Shown here piece after piece: positions 34,921 to 44,136 of a DNA stretch of 64,000 bases; position 1 is the stretch's first letter; each line of letters opens with the position of its first letter. The DNA lies in contig NZ_UWOS01000001.1 of NCBI RefSeq assembly GCF_900604515.1, forward strand, positions 744,001 through 808,000, read 5' to 3'. Origin of the DNA: Arcanobacterium ihumii. Lineage in GTDB: Bacteria > Actinomycetota > Actinomycetes > Actinomycetales > Actinomycetaceae. The notes under the pieces were generated by a model that was given only the letters and a program-made list of their open reading frames with translations, did no database searches and had not been told where the DNA came from. The position numbers and the translations under genes were made by a program.

Positions 34921-37704
34921 TTAGCTTTCCTTCTTTGCCGACGACGATGACTCAGCTTTCCTTGCTGGTGCCTTTTTCGCTGTGGTCGCCTTCGCCGTCG
35001 ATTTCTTGGCAGTGCTCTTCGTTCCCGCCTTCTTCGTCGTCTTTCGCGTACTCGCCTTCACGGTCCGTTTAGTGGCATTACGCTTCTTTGGACCGCCATT
35101 TTCGGCAATCTTCAAACGGCGAGCAACCAACAATTCTTGGGCGCGCTCAGCGGTGAGCTGGTTGATATCATCTGCACGTGGCACTGAGGCATTCGTTTCA
35201 CCGTCGGTAACATATGGACCGAATCGACCATCTTTGAGAACGATGTTTCCACCTGAGACCGGATCTTTTCCAAATTCAGCCAATGGTGGTTTAGCAGCCG
35301 CACGTCCACGAGCTTTTGGCTGCTTAAAGATTTCTTCCGCCTGCTCAAGAGTGATTCCAAAGATTTGCTCTTCAGATTCAAGCGAGCGCGAATCGCTTCC
35401 ACGCTTGAGGTAAGGACCAAACCGGCCATTCTGAGCAGTGATCATTTCTCCTTCAGATTCTCCCACTTCACGAGGAAGCGAAAGAAGCTGAACCGCTTCG
35501 TTGAGCGTAACTGTATCGGGCTGCATCGAACGGAACAACGACGCGGTCTTTGGCTTTGGCTTCGCCTTCGATACCTTGCCTGTTGGAGTAAGCTGCACTG
35601 CGTCGTCGGGAAGGATCTCAGAAACATAGGGACCGAAACGGCCATCTTTCACGACGAGTTCGTAGCCAGTATCAGGATGGTTGCCTAGTACACGATCACC
35701 TTGAAGTGCTTGATCCAATATTTCCTTAGCACGCTCTACGGTCAATTCATCAGGAGCGATACCAGGGGTGACGGATGCACGGCGACCTTCCGTGCCATCC
35801 TCCTTCGTTTCCTCAAGGTATGGACCAAACCGACCCACACGAACGGCAATTCCTTCGCCGATATTGATGGTGTTAACTGCACGGGCATCAATATCACCAA
35901 GGCTGGAGACATGCTCACGAAGCCCGGCACCATCTTTCGAACCACGATAGAACTTTGTGAGGTACTGGATGCGGTCTTCCTCACCGGCAGCGATACGATC
36001 AAGATCGCGTTCCATATCTGCGGTGAAATCGTAGTCGACGAGGTCAGGGAGGTTATCCTCAAGCAGCCGTACAACGGAAAAAGCAAGCCAAGTAGGAATA
36101 AGTGCCTGACCTTTACGTTCAACATAGCCACGATCTGTGATGGTGGAAATTGTTGAAGCGTAAGTGGAAGGGCGTCCAATTCCTTTTTCTTCAAGAGTCT
36201 TGACCAGCGATGCTTCTGTGTAACGAGGAGGTGGAGCGGTATCGTGACCCTCAGCCTGAGCACCACCCTTTTGTACCTGCTCACCTTGAATCAAATCAGG
36301 AAGGCGTGACTCTGCCTTCTCCTCGTAACGCTTGGTATCTTGGCCTTCTTCATAAGCAGCCATAAATCCAGGGAAAGTGATGATCGTTCCCGAGGTGGAC
36401 ATAGTTGCCTCAGATCCTCGACCGCTAGCGGAAATATCAGCAACAATTTTGACCGATGCCGTCAAACCAGTTGCATCTGCCATCTGCGAAGCAACTGTGC
36501 GCTTCCAAATGAGCTCATAGAGCGCATACTCACGGCCTTGGAGCTTGTGTTCGACTTCGCGCGGAGTGCGGAAGTGATCTCCGGCTGGACGAATAGCCTC
36601 GTGGGCTTCCTGTGCACCTTTCGACTTCGTGGAGTACAACCGCGGACTATTTGGAAGTGATTCAGCTCCATAGAGTTCTTTTATCTGCTTGCGGGCAGCG
36701 GAAATCGCCTGGCTGGAAAGGTTAACGGAATCTGTACGCATATAGGTGATGTATCCGTTTTCGTACAGCGACTGAGCCAAACGCATGGTGTCACGCGAAC
36801 TCAACCTTAGTTTTCGCGATGCTTCTTGCTGCAAAGTAGAGGTGGTGAATGGTGCTGCCGGGCGACGACGGTATGGTTTCGTTTCAACCGAGGCAACCGT
36901 TGCCTCACCGGTACTGAGCGCTTTTGCTAGATCGTTGGCGATTTCCTGATCAAGGGTGCGAACGCCAGCGCTTGCAGACTTTTTAGTGAGTTGACCGTGA
37001 TCGTCAAAGTCTTTACCGGTTGCGATGCGAGCATCGTCAATTGACGTTAGCTTTGCCTGGAACTCCTCACCTTCTTTTTCCAGGGTAACGGTTACGTCCC
37101 AGTAATGAGCAGCGGTGAACGCCATACGCTCCCGCTCCCGCTCAACGATGAGGCGAGTAGTTACGGATTGAACACGACCAGCTGAAAGACTAGGAGCAAC
37201 CTTTCGCCAAAGCAGTGGTGAAACCTCGTAACCAACTAGGCGGTCAAGGATTCGTCGTGATTCCTGGGCATCAACTAACTTTGTGTCTAGTTCACGAGTA
37301 TTTTCCAGAGCGCGACCAATTGCCTCTTTAGTGATTTCGTGGAAGACCATTCGCTTTACAGGAACTTTAGGCTTAAGCGCCTCAAGCAAATGCCACGCGA
37401 TTGCCTCTCCCTCACGGTCCTCATCAGTTGCCAGAAAGAGTTCGTCGGCATCCTTAAGGAGCGACTTCAGCTCGGTTACCTTTTTCTTCTTATCTGGCGT
37501 AACCACATAGTAGGGTTCGAAATCACCGTCAACATCAACAGCAAACTTTCCGAACGGTCCTTTCTTCATATCCGCAGGAAGGTCAGAAGGCTTCGGGAGG
37601 TCACGAATATGGCCGATACTCGCCTCAACATCGTAGTCTGCACCCAAAAAATTCCCGATGGTGCGTGCTTTTGCCGGAGACTCGACGATTACCAGTTTGG
37701 TCAC
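34921..37704 (-). CDS. topA: DNA topoisomerase I
   Basis: This is a 927-residue type IA topoisomerase that relaxes negative supercoils. The Toprim domain is at the start (VIVESPAKARTIGNFLG, then ATDEDREGEAIAWHL). The active-site Tyr lies in GYITYMRTDSVNLS. The C-terminal half lacks zinc fingers and instead has several repeats of the form DGRFGPYV (for example NGRFGPYLKRG and DGRFGPYVTDG). A long Lys/Ala/Thr tail of about 60 residues follows, typical of actinobacterial TopA. It heads the topA-tmk-holB operon and is divergent from the helicase gene. Confidence 0.96.
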   Translation of the reverse strand: MTKLVIVESPAKARTIGNFLGADYDVEASIGHIRDLPKPSDLPADMKKGPFGKFAVDVDGDFEPYYVVTPDKKKKVTELKSLLKDADELFLATDEDREGEAIAWHLLEALKPKVPVKRMVFHEITKEAIGRALENTRELDTKLVDAQESRRILDRLVGYEVSPLLWRKVAPSLSAGRVQSVTTRLIVERERERMAFTAAHYWDVTVTLEKEGEEFQAKLTSIDDARIATGKDFDDHGQLTKKSASAGVRTLDQEIANDLAKALSTGEATVASVETKPYRRRPAAPFTTSTLQQEASRKLRLSSRDTMRLAQSLYENGYITYMRTDSVNLSSQAISAARKQIKELYGAESLPNSPRLYSTKSKGAQEAHEAIRPAGDHFRTPREVEHKLQGREYALYELIWKRTVASQMADATGLTASVKIVADISASGRGSEATMSTSGTIITFPGFMAAYEEGQDTKRYEEKAESRLPDLIQGEQVQKGGAQAEGHDTAPPPRYTEASLVKTLEEKGIGRPSTYASTISTITDRGYVERKGQALIPTWLAFSVVRLLEDNLPDLVDYDFTADMERDLDRIAAGEEDRIQYLTKFYRGSKDGAGLREHVSSLGDIDARAVNTINIGEGIAVRVGRFGPYLEETKEDGTEGRRASVTPGIAPDELTVERAKEILDQALQGDRVLGNHPDTGYELVVKDGRFGPYVSEILPDDAVQLTPTGKVSKAKPKPKTASLFRSMQPDTVTLNEAVQLLSLPREVGESEGEMITAQNGRFGPYLKRGSDSRSLESEEQIFGITLEQAEEIFKQPKARGRAAAKPPLAEFGKDPVSGGNIVLKDGRFGPYVTDGETNASVPRADDINQLTAERAQELLVARRLKIAENGGPKKRNATKRTVKASTRKTTKKAGTKSTAKKSTAKATTAKKAPARKAESSSSAKKES

Positions 37705-37845
37705 AATGACTTCCTTAAGTTAGGTTGCCGTTTAGAAGAACGTTCTAACGATTGCTAAGATACCCGCATTTTGCCACGAAATGAAAAAGGTGTTCATAAG
37801 CGTCAGAATAATAGGTATAGATTTATGGGTCGGAGGTACCAGTAG

Positions 37846-40317
37846 ATGCCTGAGTTGCACAAGGTGATTTCACGCAACCTTAACACCCAAATTACCGGCT
37901 CATTGACGATTCCGGCACATCGAGCCCGTAGTGGAGCTTGGCCCGAATGGGTTGCACCAGCTGTAGTTTCTGCTCTTACCGAAACTGGCGTGTCTGCTCC
38001 CTGGGTTCATCAAACTCAGGCAGCAAACCACATCCACGCTGGTCATCACACTGTTGTAGCAACTGGGACTGGTTCAGGCAAGTCTTTGGCTGCTTGGATC
38101 CCGGTGCTTTCCGAACTTAGCGATTTTAAGAAGAAAACCACTTCGCTCGGCGCAATTAAGCGCCGGCCGTGTGCTCTCTATCTTTCACCAACGAAGGCTC
38201 TTTCGGTGGATCAAGAACAGTCTTTAACTTCACTCGCTAATCGGATCGATCCTAGGATTGCCCTGGCTGCCGTTGACGGCGATTCTGAGGCGAGCACTCG
38301 GTCATGGGCACGTGACTACGCCGACGTTATTTTTACGAATCCCGACTTCCTCCACCATGCCATGCTCTCACGCCAAGAATATTGGGCACGGTTCTGGCGC
38401 GGCTTAACTACTATTATCATCGACGAATTCCATTCATATCGTGGCTCCTTTGGTTCACATGTTGCACTTGTATTAAGAAGGTTGCTGCGGCTCGCAAAGA
38501 AATACGGCAATAACCCCACGGTAGTTTTTCTTTCCGCTACGTCTCCCCACCCAGAGCAAACCGCCCAACGATTCATCGGGAACGCTTTTGGTCCAGTTGT
38601 TTCAGTTTCCGACGATGGATCCCCGCGTGGTGAGCGCTCCATCTTCACGATTCAGTGCCGGGAAATCCCTTTAGACGACGATTCGGGTACGAACATCGTG
38701 GCTTCACCTTCTAACCCATCCAGCATCGATCACGGTACCTCCCGAGGAACACAGGTAATCTCAAACACCCATAGTCCTAGCGATGTTCTTGACGACGACG
38801 AAATCGCAGCCCCGAAACGTCGTCGCTCAGCTAATATCGAAGCTGGTGAGCTCACTGCTCTGTTAGTTGCCAATCAGGCTCAAGCACTTACTTTTGTTCG
38901 ATCAAGACCAGGGGCTGAGCGAGTAGCTGAAGTTGCCAATGAGTTCCTTGACGAAAGAGCACCGCACCTAAAAGGAACAGTTAGTGCCTATCGTGGAGGA
39001 TACCTTCCCGAAGAACGCCGTGAGCTAGAGAAACTTTTACGCACCGGCGATGTTAGAGCTTTGGCAACTACATCCGCGCTCGAACTCGGTATCGATATTT
39101 CTGGGCTTGACGCGGTGATAGTTACTGGCTGGCCAGGAACCTATGCTTCGTTCCAGCAACAGACTGGACGAGCCGGACGTGCAGGCGAACCAGGAGTAGC
39201 GATTTTCGTTGGTCGTGATAATCCGCTTGACCAGTTCATCCTTGAACATCCACAGATGCTCACCGAAACTCCTGCCGAAATGAGCGTATTTGACCCTACG
39301 AATCCGTGGATTCTTCCTGGTCATCTTTGCGCTGCCGCCGTCGAATCTCCGCTTAACGAGGATGATTTAGAGGTTTTCTCCCTCCCGAATCTCGATCTAT
39401 TCACCCAGCTAGTTGATCAGCAACTGTTGAAGAAGCGCCCTCACGGCTGGTATTGGAATACCGGTCTGCATGTTGGCGCACACGGTTTGGTAGATCTGCG
39501 CGGAGAAGGTTCAACTATTTCGATCATTGATTCTGAAAGTGGAGCCTTGCTCGGTACTGTTGACGAAGCACGTGCTGATACCACAGTATTTCCTGGAGCT
39601 ATTTATTTACATCAGGGCATTCCTTTCAAAGTTGAAGGACGCGACGGCAACGTGGCACTTGTTCACCGCCACCGTGAAGAAGATATTCGCACCTATCCGC
39701 GTGAAGAAACGAGCGTGGAGATACTCGATACTTACAATGAGGTTTCACTTGGAATCGGCACTTGGTGCGAAGGTCAGGTTGTTGTTCGTTCCCGCGTGAT
39801 TGGGTACGACGTTCGCCGAACTAGAGATGGCATGTATCTGGGAATGGTTGATCTTACTATGCCTATGCATGAGCTGGTTACAGCCGGAACCTGGTTCACA
39901 CTTGATGAATCCACTCTTCGCGTCGCCGGTCTTGAATCCGCTGAGTTTCCCGGCGCTCTGCACGGAGCCGAACATACGATGATTGCCCTGCTCCCACTGT
40001 TTGCTACCTGCGATCGCTGGGACATCGGGGGCCTTTCCACCGCTGTTCATCCTCAAACTGGTTGCCCTACAGTCATTATTCACGATGCCATTGCTGGAGG
40101 GTCTGGAGCAGCCCACCGTGGCTTCAATGCAATGAAAGAATGGACCGCTGCCACTTTGGATACGCTTGAGAACTGTAGTTGTACAGCTGGTTGCCCAAGC
40201 TGTGTACAGTCACCCAAGTGCGGAAACAACAACTCGCCGCTCTCGAAAGAAGGAGCGAAGATCTTGATGCGAACCTTGCTTACTTCCCTGAAACGTATCA
40301 CTCTAAAGGACGGATAA
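37846..40317 (+). CDS. DEAD/DEAH-box helicase, MrfA/YprA-like
   Basis: This is an 823-residue superfamily 2 helicase. Motif I is ATGTGSGKSLAAWIPVL, motif II is DEFHSYRGSFG in the DExH position, motif III is FLSATSPHP, and motif VI is QQTGRAGRAGEPG. The C-terminal DUF1998-like domain carries a four-cysteine cluster, NCSCTAGCPSC with CGNNNS after it, that binds metal in MrfA. MrfA acts in repair of mitomycin-type DNA damage. An insert of about 60 residues (near 285-345) is Ser/Asp/Thr-rich. The ATG has CGGAGGT 8 bases upstream. The 3' end overlaps the convergent tad gene by 20 bases. In M. tuberculosis the same helicase lies next to the tad locus. Confidence 0.88.
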   Translation: MPELHKVISRNLNTQITGSLTIPAHRARSGAWPEWVAPAVVSALTETGVSAPWVHQTQAANHIHAGHHTVVATGTGSGKSLAAWIPVLSELSDFKKKTTSLGAIKRRPCALYLSPTKALSVDQEQSLTSLANRIDPRIALAAVDGDSEASTRSWARDYADVIFTNPDFLHHAMLSRQEYWARFWRGLTTIIIDEFHSYRGSFGSHVALVLRRLLRLAKKYGNNPTVVFLSATSPHPEQTAQRFIGNAFGPVVSVSDDGSPRGERSIFTIQCREIPLDDDSGTNIVASPSNPSSIDHGTSRGTQVISNTHSPSDVLDDDEIAAPKRRRSANIEAGELTALLVANQAQALTFVRSRPGAERVAEVANEFLDERAPHLKGTVSAYRGGYLPEERRELEKLLRTGDVRALATTSALELGIDISGLDAVIVTGWPGTYASFQQQTGRAGRAGEPGVAIFVGRDNPLDQFILEHPQMLTETPAEMSVFDPTNPWILPGHLCAAAVESPLNEDDLEVFSLPNLDLFTQLVDQQLLKKRPHGWYWNTGLHVGAHGLVDLRGEGSTISIIDSESGALLGTVDEARADTTVFPGAIYLHQGIPFKVEGRDGNVALVHRHREEDIRTYPREETSVEILDTYNEVSLGIGTWCEGQVVVRSRVIGYDVRRTRDGMYLGMVDLTMPMHELVTAGTWFTLDESTLRVAGLESAEFPGALHGAEHTMIALLPLFATCDRWDIGGLSTAVHPQTGCPTVIIHDAIAGGSGAAHRGFNAMKEWTAATLDTLENCSCTAGCPSCVQSPKCGNNNSPLSKEGAKILMRTLLTSLKRITLKDG

Positions 40318-40675
40318 CCGGACCTGCTTTAGCGTGTGCCTTGATAGTTTCACTTAACCAAGAAAATGGATTGCGTGCTTCGATGTTCAGCACCACATTT
40401 TCTCCTTCCACAGCACAGTCCACCTGATAGTCACGAAGCACCCGAAGAACATGAGAACAGGCTCCTTCTTCCGATTCTCCGTTCATCAGTAACTGAGCTC
40501 CTGAAAGAGCTGCCAAATCAGTTTGGTTCCTTACCTGTGCTACTTCTGAACTCGCCACCGAGAATTGAATGATTAACACAACCACAACCACTGTTGCCAG
40601 CATCGATATCGCTACAAATACGGTTGCCATTCCGTCTTCTCGGCGCAAAGTATTGAGTCTTCCAGAACAAAACAT
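40298..40675 (-). CDS. TadE-like pilus/secretion protein (Rv3654c-like)
   Basis: This is a 125-residue protein with one N-terminal hydrophobic helix (ATVFVAISMLATVVVVVLII) behind a basic head ending in EDG. It continues RNQTDLAALSGAQLL, a pattern of pseudopilins in actinobacterial Tad loci. The prepilin-type Gly is followed by MATVF, without the Glu at position +5 seen in the other two pilin-like genes. It is the last gene of the tad operon, two bases after the TadE stop, and its 3' end overlaps the helicase. Confidence 0.72.
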   Translation of the reverse strand: MFCSGRLNTLRREDGMATVFVAISMLATVVVVVLIIQFSVASSEVAQVRNQTDLAALSGAQLLMNGESEEGACSHVLRVLRDYQVDCAVEGENVVLNIEARNPFSWLSETIKAHAKAGPVIRPLE

Positions 40676-40677
40676 TT

Positions 40678-41055
40678 CTAGTGCCCACTTTCGAAGCTAG
40701 GCTCTATCACCACAACATGCGTGGCCGAGAAATTGATGTTCAAATACTTAAAAACGCCTTCTCCCGGTTTCGTCACGGTTACTGTTGCTTGATCATTTTC
40801 CTTAGAGATTGACAGATTAGCGTCACTGCCAACGTTTGATCGAACAATAGATTCGATCTTTTCTTGATTAGCTCCCAAAGAGTATGAACGGGCTGCTTCT
40901 CTAGCAGCATTGTTAACTCGGGGTTCCATTGAGATCTGGAAGATTCCACTCCCACACAAAACCACAAGAATCAAAAACAACGGAACTGTTAATGCCCACT
41001 CCACTGTGACCATTCCTCGTTCGCTTTCGCTACCAGAACACCTGAATCTAGCCAT
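40678..41055 (-). CDS. TadE family minor pilin
   Basis: This is a 125-residue pseudopilin. A basic leader ending in SERG is followed by MVTVEWALTVPLFLILVVLC, with Glu at position +5 after the presumed cleavage Gly as in TadE. The rest is a small extracellular domain. It should be a minor pilin of the Flp-type pilus. It follows the major pilin gene after 131 bases that contain a strong hairpin. Confidence 0.8.
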   Translation of the reverse strand: MARFRCSGSESERGMVTVEWALTVPLFLILVVLCGSGIFQISMEPRVNNAAREAARSYSLGANQEKIESIVRSNVGSDANLSISKENDQATVTVTKPGEGVFKYLNINFSATHVVVIEPSFESGH

Positions 41056-41121
41056 CGCAATCCACAGCTTTCATAGCCTACTCATTTCCGTTTCACTTAT
41101 TTTCATCGGTGCATCCTTTGC

Positions 41122-41158
41122 CTAGCGGGGTGGCGCAGTGTGTTCGCCACCCCGCTAG
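41122..41158 (-). terminator. strong hairpin between pilin and TadE genes
   Basis: A 14-bp perfect GC-rich stem (CTAGCGGGGTGGCG and complement) with a 9-base loop lies about 30 bases past the pilin stop. It lacks a clear U-run. It would cap and stabilise the pilin message or cut down read-through to the minor pilins. Confidence 0.6.
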
Positions 41159-41186
41159 AATCAACCATCCATTGCGTAAGTACTTC

Positions 41187-41378
41187 CTAAATGCCAAGCA
41201 TCTGCCGGAAGATATTAGCGATTAGCTCTCGAAGCCACTCCTGCTTAGAAAGCCAAAGCAAAATTCCTGCAATTCCCGTTGTAGCAACAGTACCGATTGC
41301 ATACTCTGCTGTTACCATTCCTGCTTCAGTACGCTTTGCGCTACGGTTGATCTTTTCTTTCAACAGCTTGATAGTCAT
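41187..41378 (-). CDS. Flp-type major pilin (DUF4244)
   Basis: This is a 63-residue prepilin. A basic leader of 20 residues ends in TEAG. The mature start MVTAEYAIGTVATTGIAGIL has Glu at +5 and Tyr at +6, the Flp pilin signature, followed by one hydrophobic helix and a short amphipathic end. It matches the DUF4244 family of actinobacterial Tad loci. The prepilin peptidase that would cut it is not in this window. Confidence 0.85.
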   Translation of the reverse strand: MTIKLLKEKINRSAKRTEAGMVTAEYAIGTVATTGIAGILLWLSKQEWLRELIANIFRQMLGI

Positions 41379-41558
41379 TGTTTTTCCTTTGATTCCTTGG
41401 AATCACCCTTTGGTGAATTCCTTAGTTATTCCTTGATTTCGTCTAGACGATATAAGCGTGCCCAATTTTCAAAATTCACATCGCTGCCCAAGAAAATATG
41501 TGGAAAAGGAAAACACTTTTCGTTTTGTGGAGAACTTTTAATGCACGTAGCCCACCTT

Positions 41559-42197
41559 TCACAAAACATTTTGGGCAGCTAAAACAACTACAGGTAGCAC
41601 GCCAATCAACATAAATGCAGGTAGAAAGCATAAACTCAAAGGAACAACCAGCCGAGCACCCAAACGTGCTGCTGCTTCTTTTGCTTGGCGCTGGCGAGTC
41701 AAGCGAAGAGTGTGTGCGCTCCGTTCTAGAAGAGGTACCGGAGCAGCACCGTCGTTCCACGCGGGTTCTAAAGATTGAGCGAGCAATTGAAACCTCGGAT
41801 TTGTTCCTTCCCAAGCCTCACCCCACCTTGCTCCCATGATGAGTGAGTTCGCCACTTCAGTTAGAGCTCTGGGACTACCTAAATTTCTTTTCCCACTTAG
41901 GTTTAAATACTTTCCAAGGCTCAACGTCGCATTGCCCACGGTATCGTCATTTCCAAGAGCAACATCGACCGCTTCTAGAGTTCTAGGAATTGATATTCCC
42001 GCATTTAATGCTGCTGCGGCCAAGTCTAAGATAATTGATTGATCCACATATAAATGTTGAACACCCAAGCCGAACAAACGCCTTTGTGCAGCAAATCGAA
42101 TCGGTTTCCCTGAGTTACTTCTCTTAACACCTGAACCAAATTCTGCTCTGGGACCCCAAAGGACAAACGCCACAATGAAGACAAGAATGATCGTCAT
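41559..42197 (-). CDS. Tad pilus membrane platform protein, TadC-like
   Basis: This 212-residue type II secretion F-domain protein has hydrophobic ends (IILVFIVAFVLWG at the start, VVPLSLCFLPAFMLIGVLPV at the end) and a cytoplasmic T2SSF core (RTLEAVDVALG, then LLERSAHTLRLTRQRQAKEA). It is shorter than proteobacterial TadC but normal for actinobacteria. It overlaps the TadB-like gene by 4 bases. It forms the inner-membrane platform for pilus assembly with its partner. Confidence 0.78.
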   Translation of the reverse strand: MTIILVFIVAFVLWGPRAEFGSGVKRSNSGKPIRFAAQRRLFGLGVQHLYVDQSIILDLAAAALNAGISIPRTLEAVDVALGNDDTVGNATLSLGKYLNLSGKRNLGSPRALTEVANSLIMGARWGEAWEGTNPRFQLLAQSLEPAWNDGAAPVPLLERSAHTLRLTRQRQAKEAAARLGARLVVPLSLCFLPAFMLIGVLPVVVLAAQNVL

Positions 42198-42970
42198 AGT
42201 TGATCACCGTGCAACACAGCTAGCTTCACCATGCGCCGGACCATCACGATTCCACTAATTTCAGCCAAAATCCCAAACCCTAATGCAAAGTTTCCGATCA
42301 AAGAATTCAATAGAAAATCGATCGGGTCCACCCCTAGAACATACCCCGTCACAATCCCTAATAAAGGAAGCGCGGCAAGCATTCGTGCGGAAGTAAGCGG
42401 TCCTGCCATAGCCACTTTTCGAGCCGATGCCGCTTCACTTGCTTCAGTTATTCCCGCAGCACATGAGTCAAGTATCTGAGCCATGGGAGCACCTGTTGCC
42501 TTACCCATCCGACACACCGCAAATGTTCCAGCCAGCGAGTTTATAACTGCAGGAGTTACATTTTTCTTTCTCTTTTGAACCCAGTTCATATCCAGAATTT
42601 GCAACAAGGCAACCGGAACGCCTTCATCATCGAGCACCTCAGAAGGACCTTTCCCTTTACCCATCCTCACGTCCTTTGCGAAAACTTGCTCATCTCCGCT
42701 ACATTTAGCAGACTCCACAGCGAAGTGATGGTGTTCCAGTGTTTTTTGCCAAGCACTCTCCACTGTTGACCCACACCGTAGACGGGTAGCCACTTCCGTC
42801 ACGAGGAGTCCCATATCAACCGACGACGTTCGCTTCTGCTTCGGCTCCTTGTTTCGGCTGCGTCTCCACCGAGCTCTTTTCATTTTTTCCTTGCGGAATT
42901 CTCCAGTAACCGGGATCTCCATAAACAACACATATAGAACTACAATGAGTAATACAACGTTGTATAACAC
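42194..42970 (-). CDS. Tad pilus membrane platform protein, TadB-like
   Basis: This 258-residue T2SSF-domain protein has an N-terminal helix (YNVVLLIVVLYVLFMEI), a very basic stretch (REKMKRARWRRSRNKEPKQK is close to it), the F domain with FAVCRMGKATGAPMAQIL, and two C-terminal hydrophobic segments. It lies 11 bases after the ATPase gene. Confidence 0.76.
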   Translation of the reverse strand: MLYNVVLLIVVLYVLFMEIPVTGEFRKEKMKRARWRRSRNKEPKQKRTSSVDMGLLVTEVATRLRCGSTVESAWQKTLEHHHFAVESAKCSGDEQVFAKDVRMGKGKGPSEVLDDEGVPVALLQILDMNWVQKRKKNVTPAVINSLAGTFAVCRMGKATGAPMAQILDSCAAGITEASEAASARKVAMAGPLTSARMLAALPLLGIVTGYVLGVDPIDFLLNSLIGNFALGFGILAEISGIVMVRRMVKLAVLHGDQL

Positions 42971-42981
42971 CTCAATTCACC

Positions 42982-44136
42982 TCATCCCCAAACCTCGGAA
43001 ACACCGAGCCTAGCCTCTAATTTTGCTATCCCCGATCCTCTCCAAAGTTCCTTTTGATCTGCGCTAACGCTAAGTGCCTCAACACAAACAAGTTCGCCAC
43101 CAATTCTTTCCATTCCCGAAACTTGCGCAACGAATCGGCGTCGCCCCTCTCGTTTCACGTGAATAACCGCATCTAGTGCCGACGACGCCTGTGCAGCCAC
43201 CGTTGCCTCGTTCATTCCAGCAAGTGCACCAAGCGCAACTAAGCGCGCGGGTACATCTTGAGCAGAGTTTGCATGAATTGTGGCCCAGCCACCTTCGTGC
43301 CCAGTATTAAGGGCGCTCAGAACGTCACGAACTTCCGCACCACGGCATTCTCCAAGTACGATTCGATCAGGACGCATTCGCATCGCCGCTCGCACCAGCT
43401 CACTCATTGATATCTCTCCAACACCTTGCACATTGGCATGCCGAACTTGGAGATGAACGATGTGAGGATGCATAGGTGCAAGCTCTGCTGACTCCTCAAT
43501 AATTAGGATTCGCTGATCAGATGGCACAAGCGAAAGCACCGCATTGAGAAACGTAGTCTTTCCAGCACCTGTTGCGCCGGAAATTATGATGTTGGCACGG
43601 TTTTCAACCATCGCACAAATGTATTTCTCCAGCTCAGGATGGATAGACCCGCTAGCAACTAGCTCACTTACCGTCAAAACCTTTGACCGATGCGTACGAA
43701 GAGAAATTAGAGTTCCTTGTGCAGAGAGCGGTGGCAACACGGCATGGAGTCGAATCCCACTCGGAAAAGTCCCATCAACAATAGGGCTAGCGTCATCCAA
43801 ACGTTGACCACAACTTGCCGCAAGCCTCACCGCGAGCGCACGAACACCACCGTCACTCTGAAGCTGGGGATCATCAACTTGAACTGCTTCCAATCCGTTT
43901 CCTTGATCAACCCACACTCCATTAATGCCATTAACCAAAACGTCTGTGGTAGCTGGATTTTCCAACAAAGGCGCCAAAGTACGCCCAGCTCCAACCAGTT
44001 CATACCGAACCTGCGAGTGGAGCTGGGCCAGCTCTTCGGTAAACATTATCGGTACCTGTTCCAAGGCATGTACCATCGAAGTCCCCGCCGCTAACCGCGA
44101 ACGAATCTGGTGAATTTGTTGATTCGAATATCTCAT
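42982..44136 (-). CDS. Tad pilus assembly ATPase, TadA/CpaF-like
   Basis: This is a 384-residue secretion ATPase of the PilT/VirB11 superfamily. The N-terminal domain has TDVLVNGINGVWVDQGNGLE. Walker A is GATGAGKTTFLNA, the Asp box is ILIIEESAELAP, and HANSAQDVPARLVALGAL lies in the conserved His box. It powers pilin export and assembly. It overlaps the CpaE-like gene by 4 bases. Confidence 0.88.
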   Translation of the reverse strand: MRYSNQQIHQIRSRLAAGTSMVHALEQVPIMFTEELAQLHSQVRYELVGAGRTLAPLLENPATTDVLVNGINGVWVDQGNGLEAVQVDDPQLQSDGGVRALAVRLAASCGQRLDDASPIVDGTFPSGIRLHAVLPPLSAQGTLISLRTHRSKVLTVSELVASGSIHPELEKYICAMVENRANIIISGATGAGKTTFLNAVLSLVPSDQRILIIEESAELAPMHPHIVHLQVRHANVQGVGEISMSELVRAAMRMRPDRIVLGECRGAEVRDVLSALNTGHEGGWATIHANSAQDVPARLVALGALAGMNEATVAAQASSALDAVIHVKREGRRRFVAQVSGMERIGGELVCVEALSVSADQKELWRGSGIAKLEARLGVSEVWG

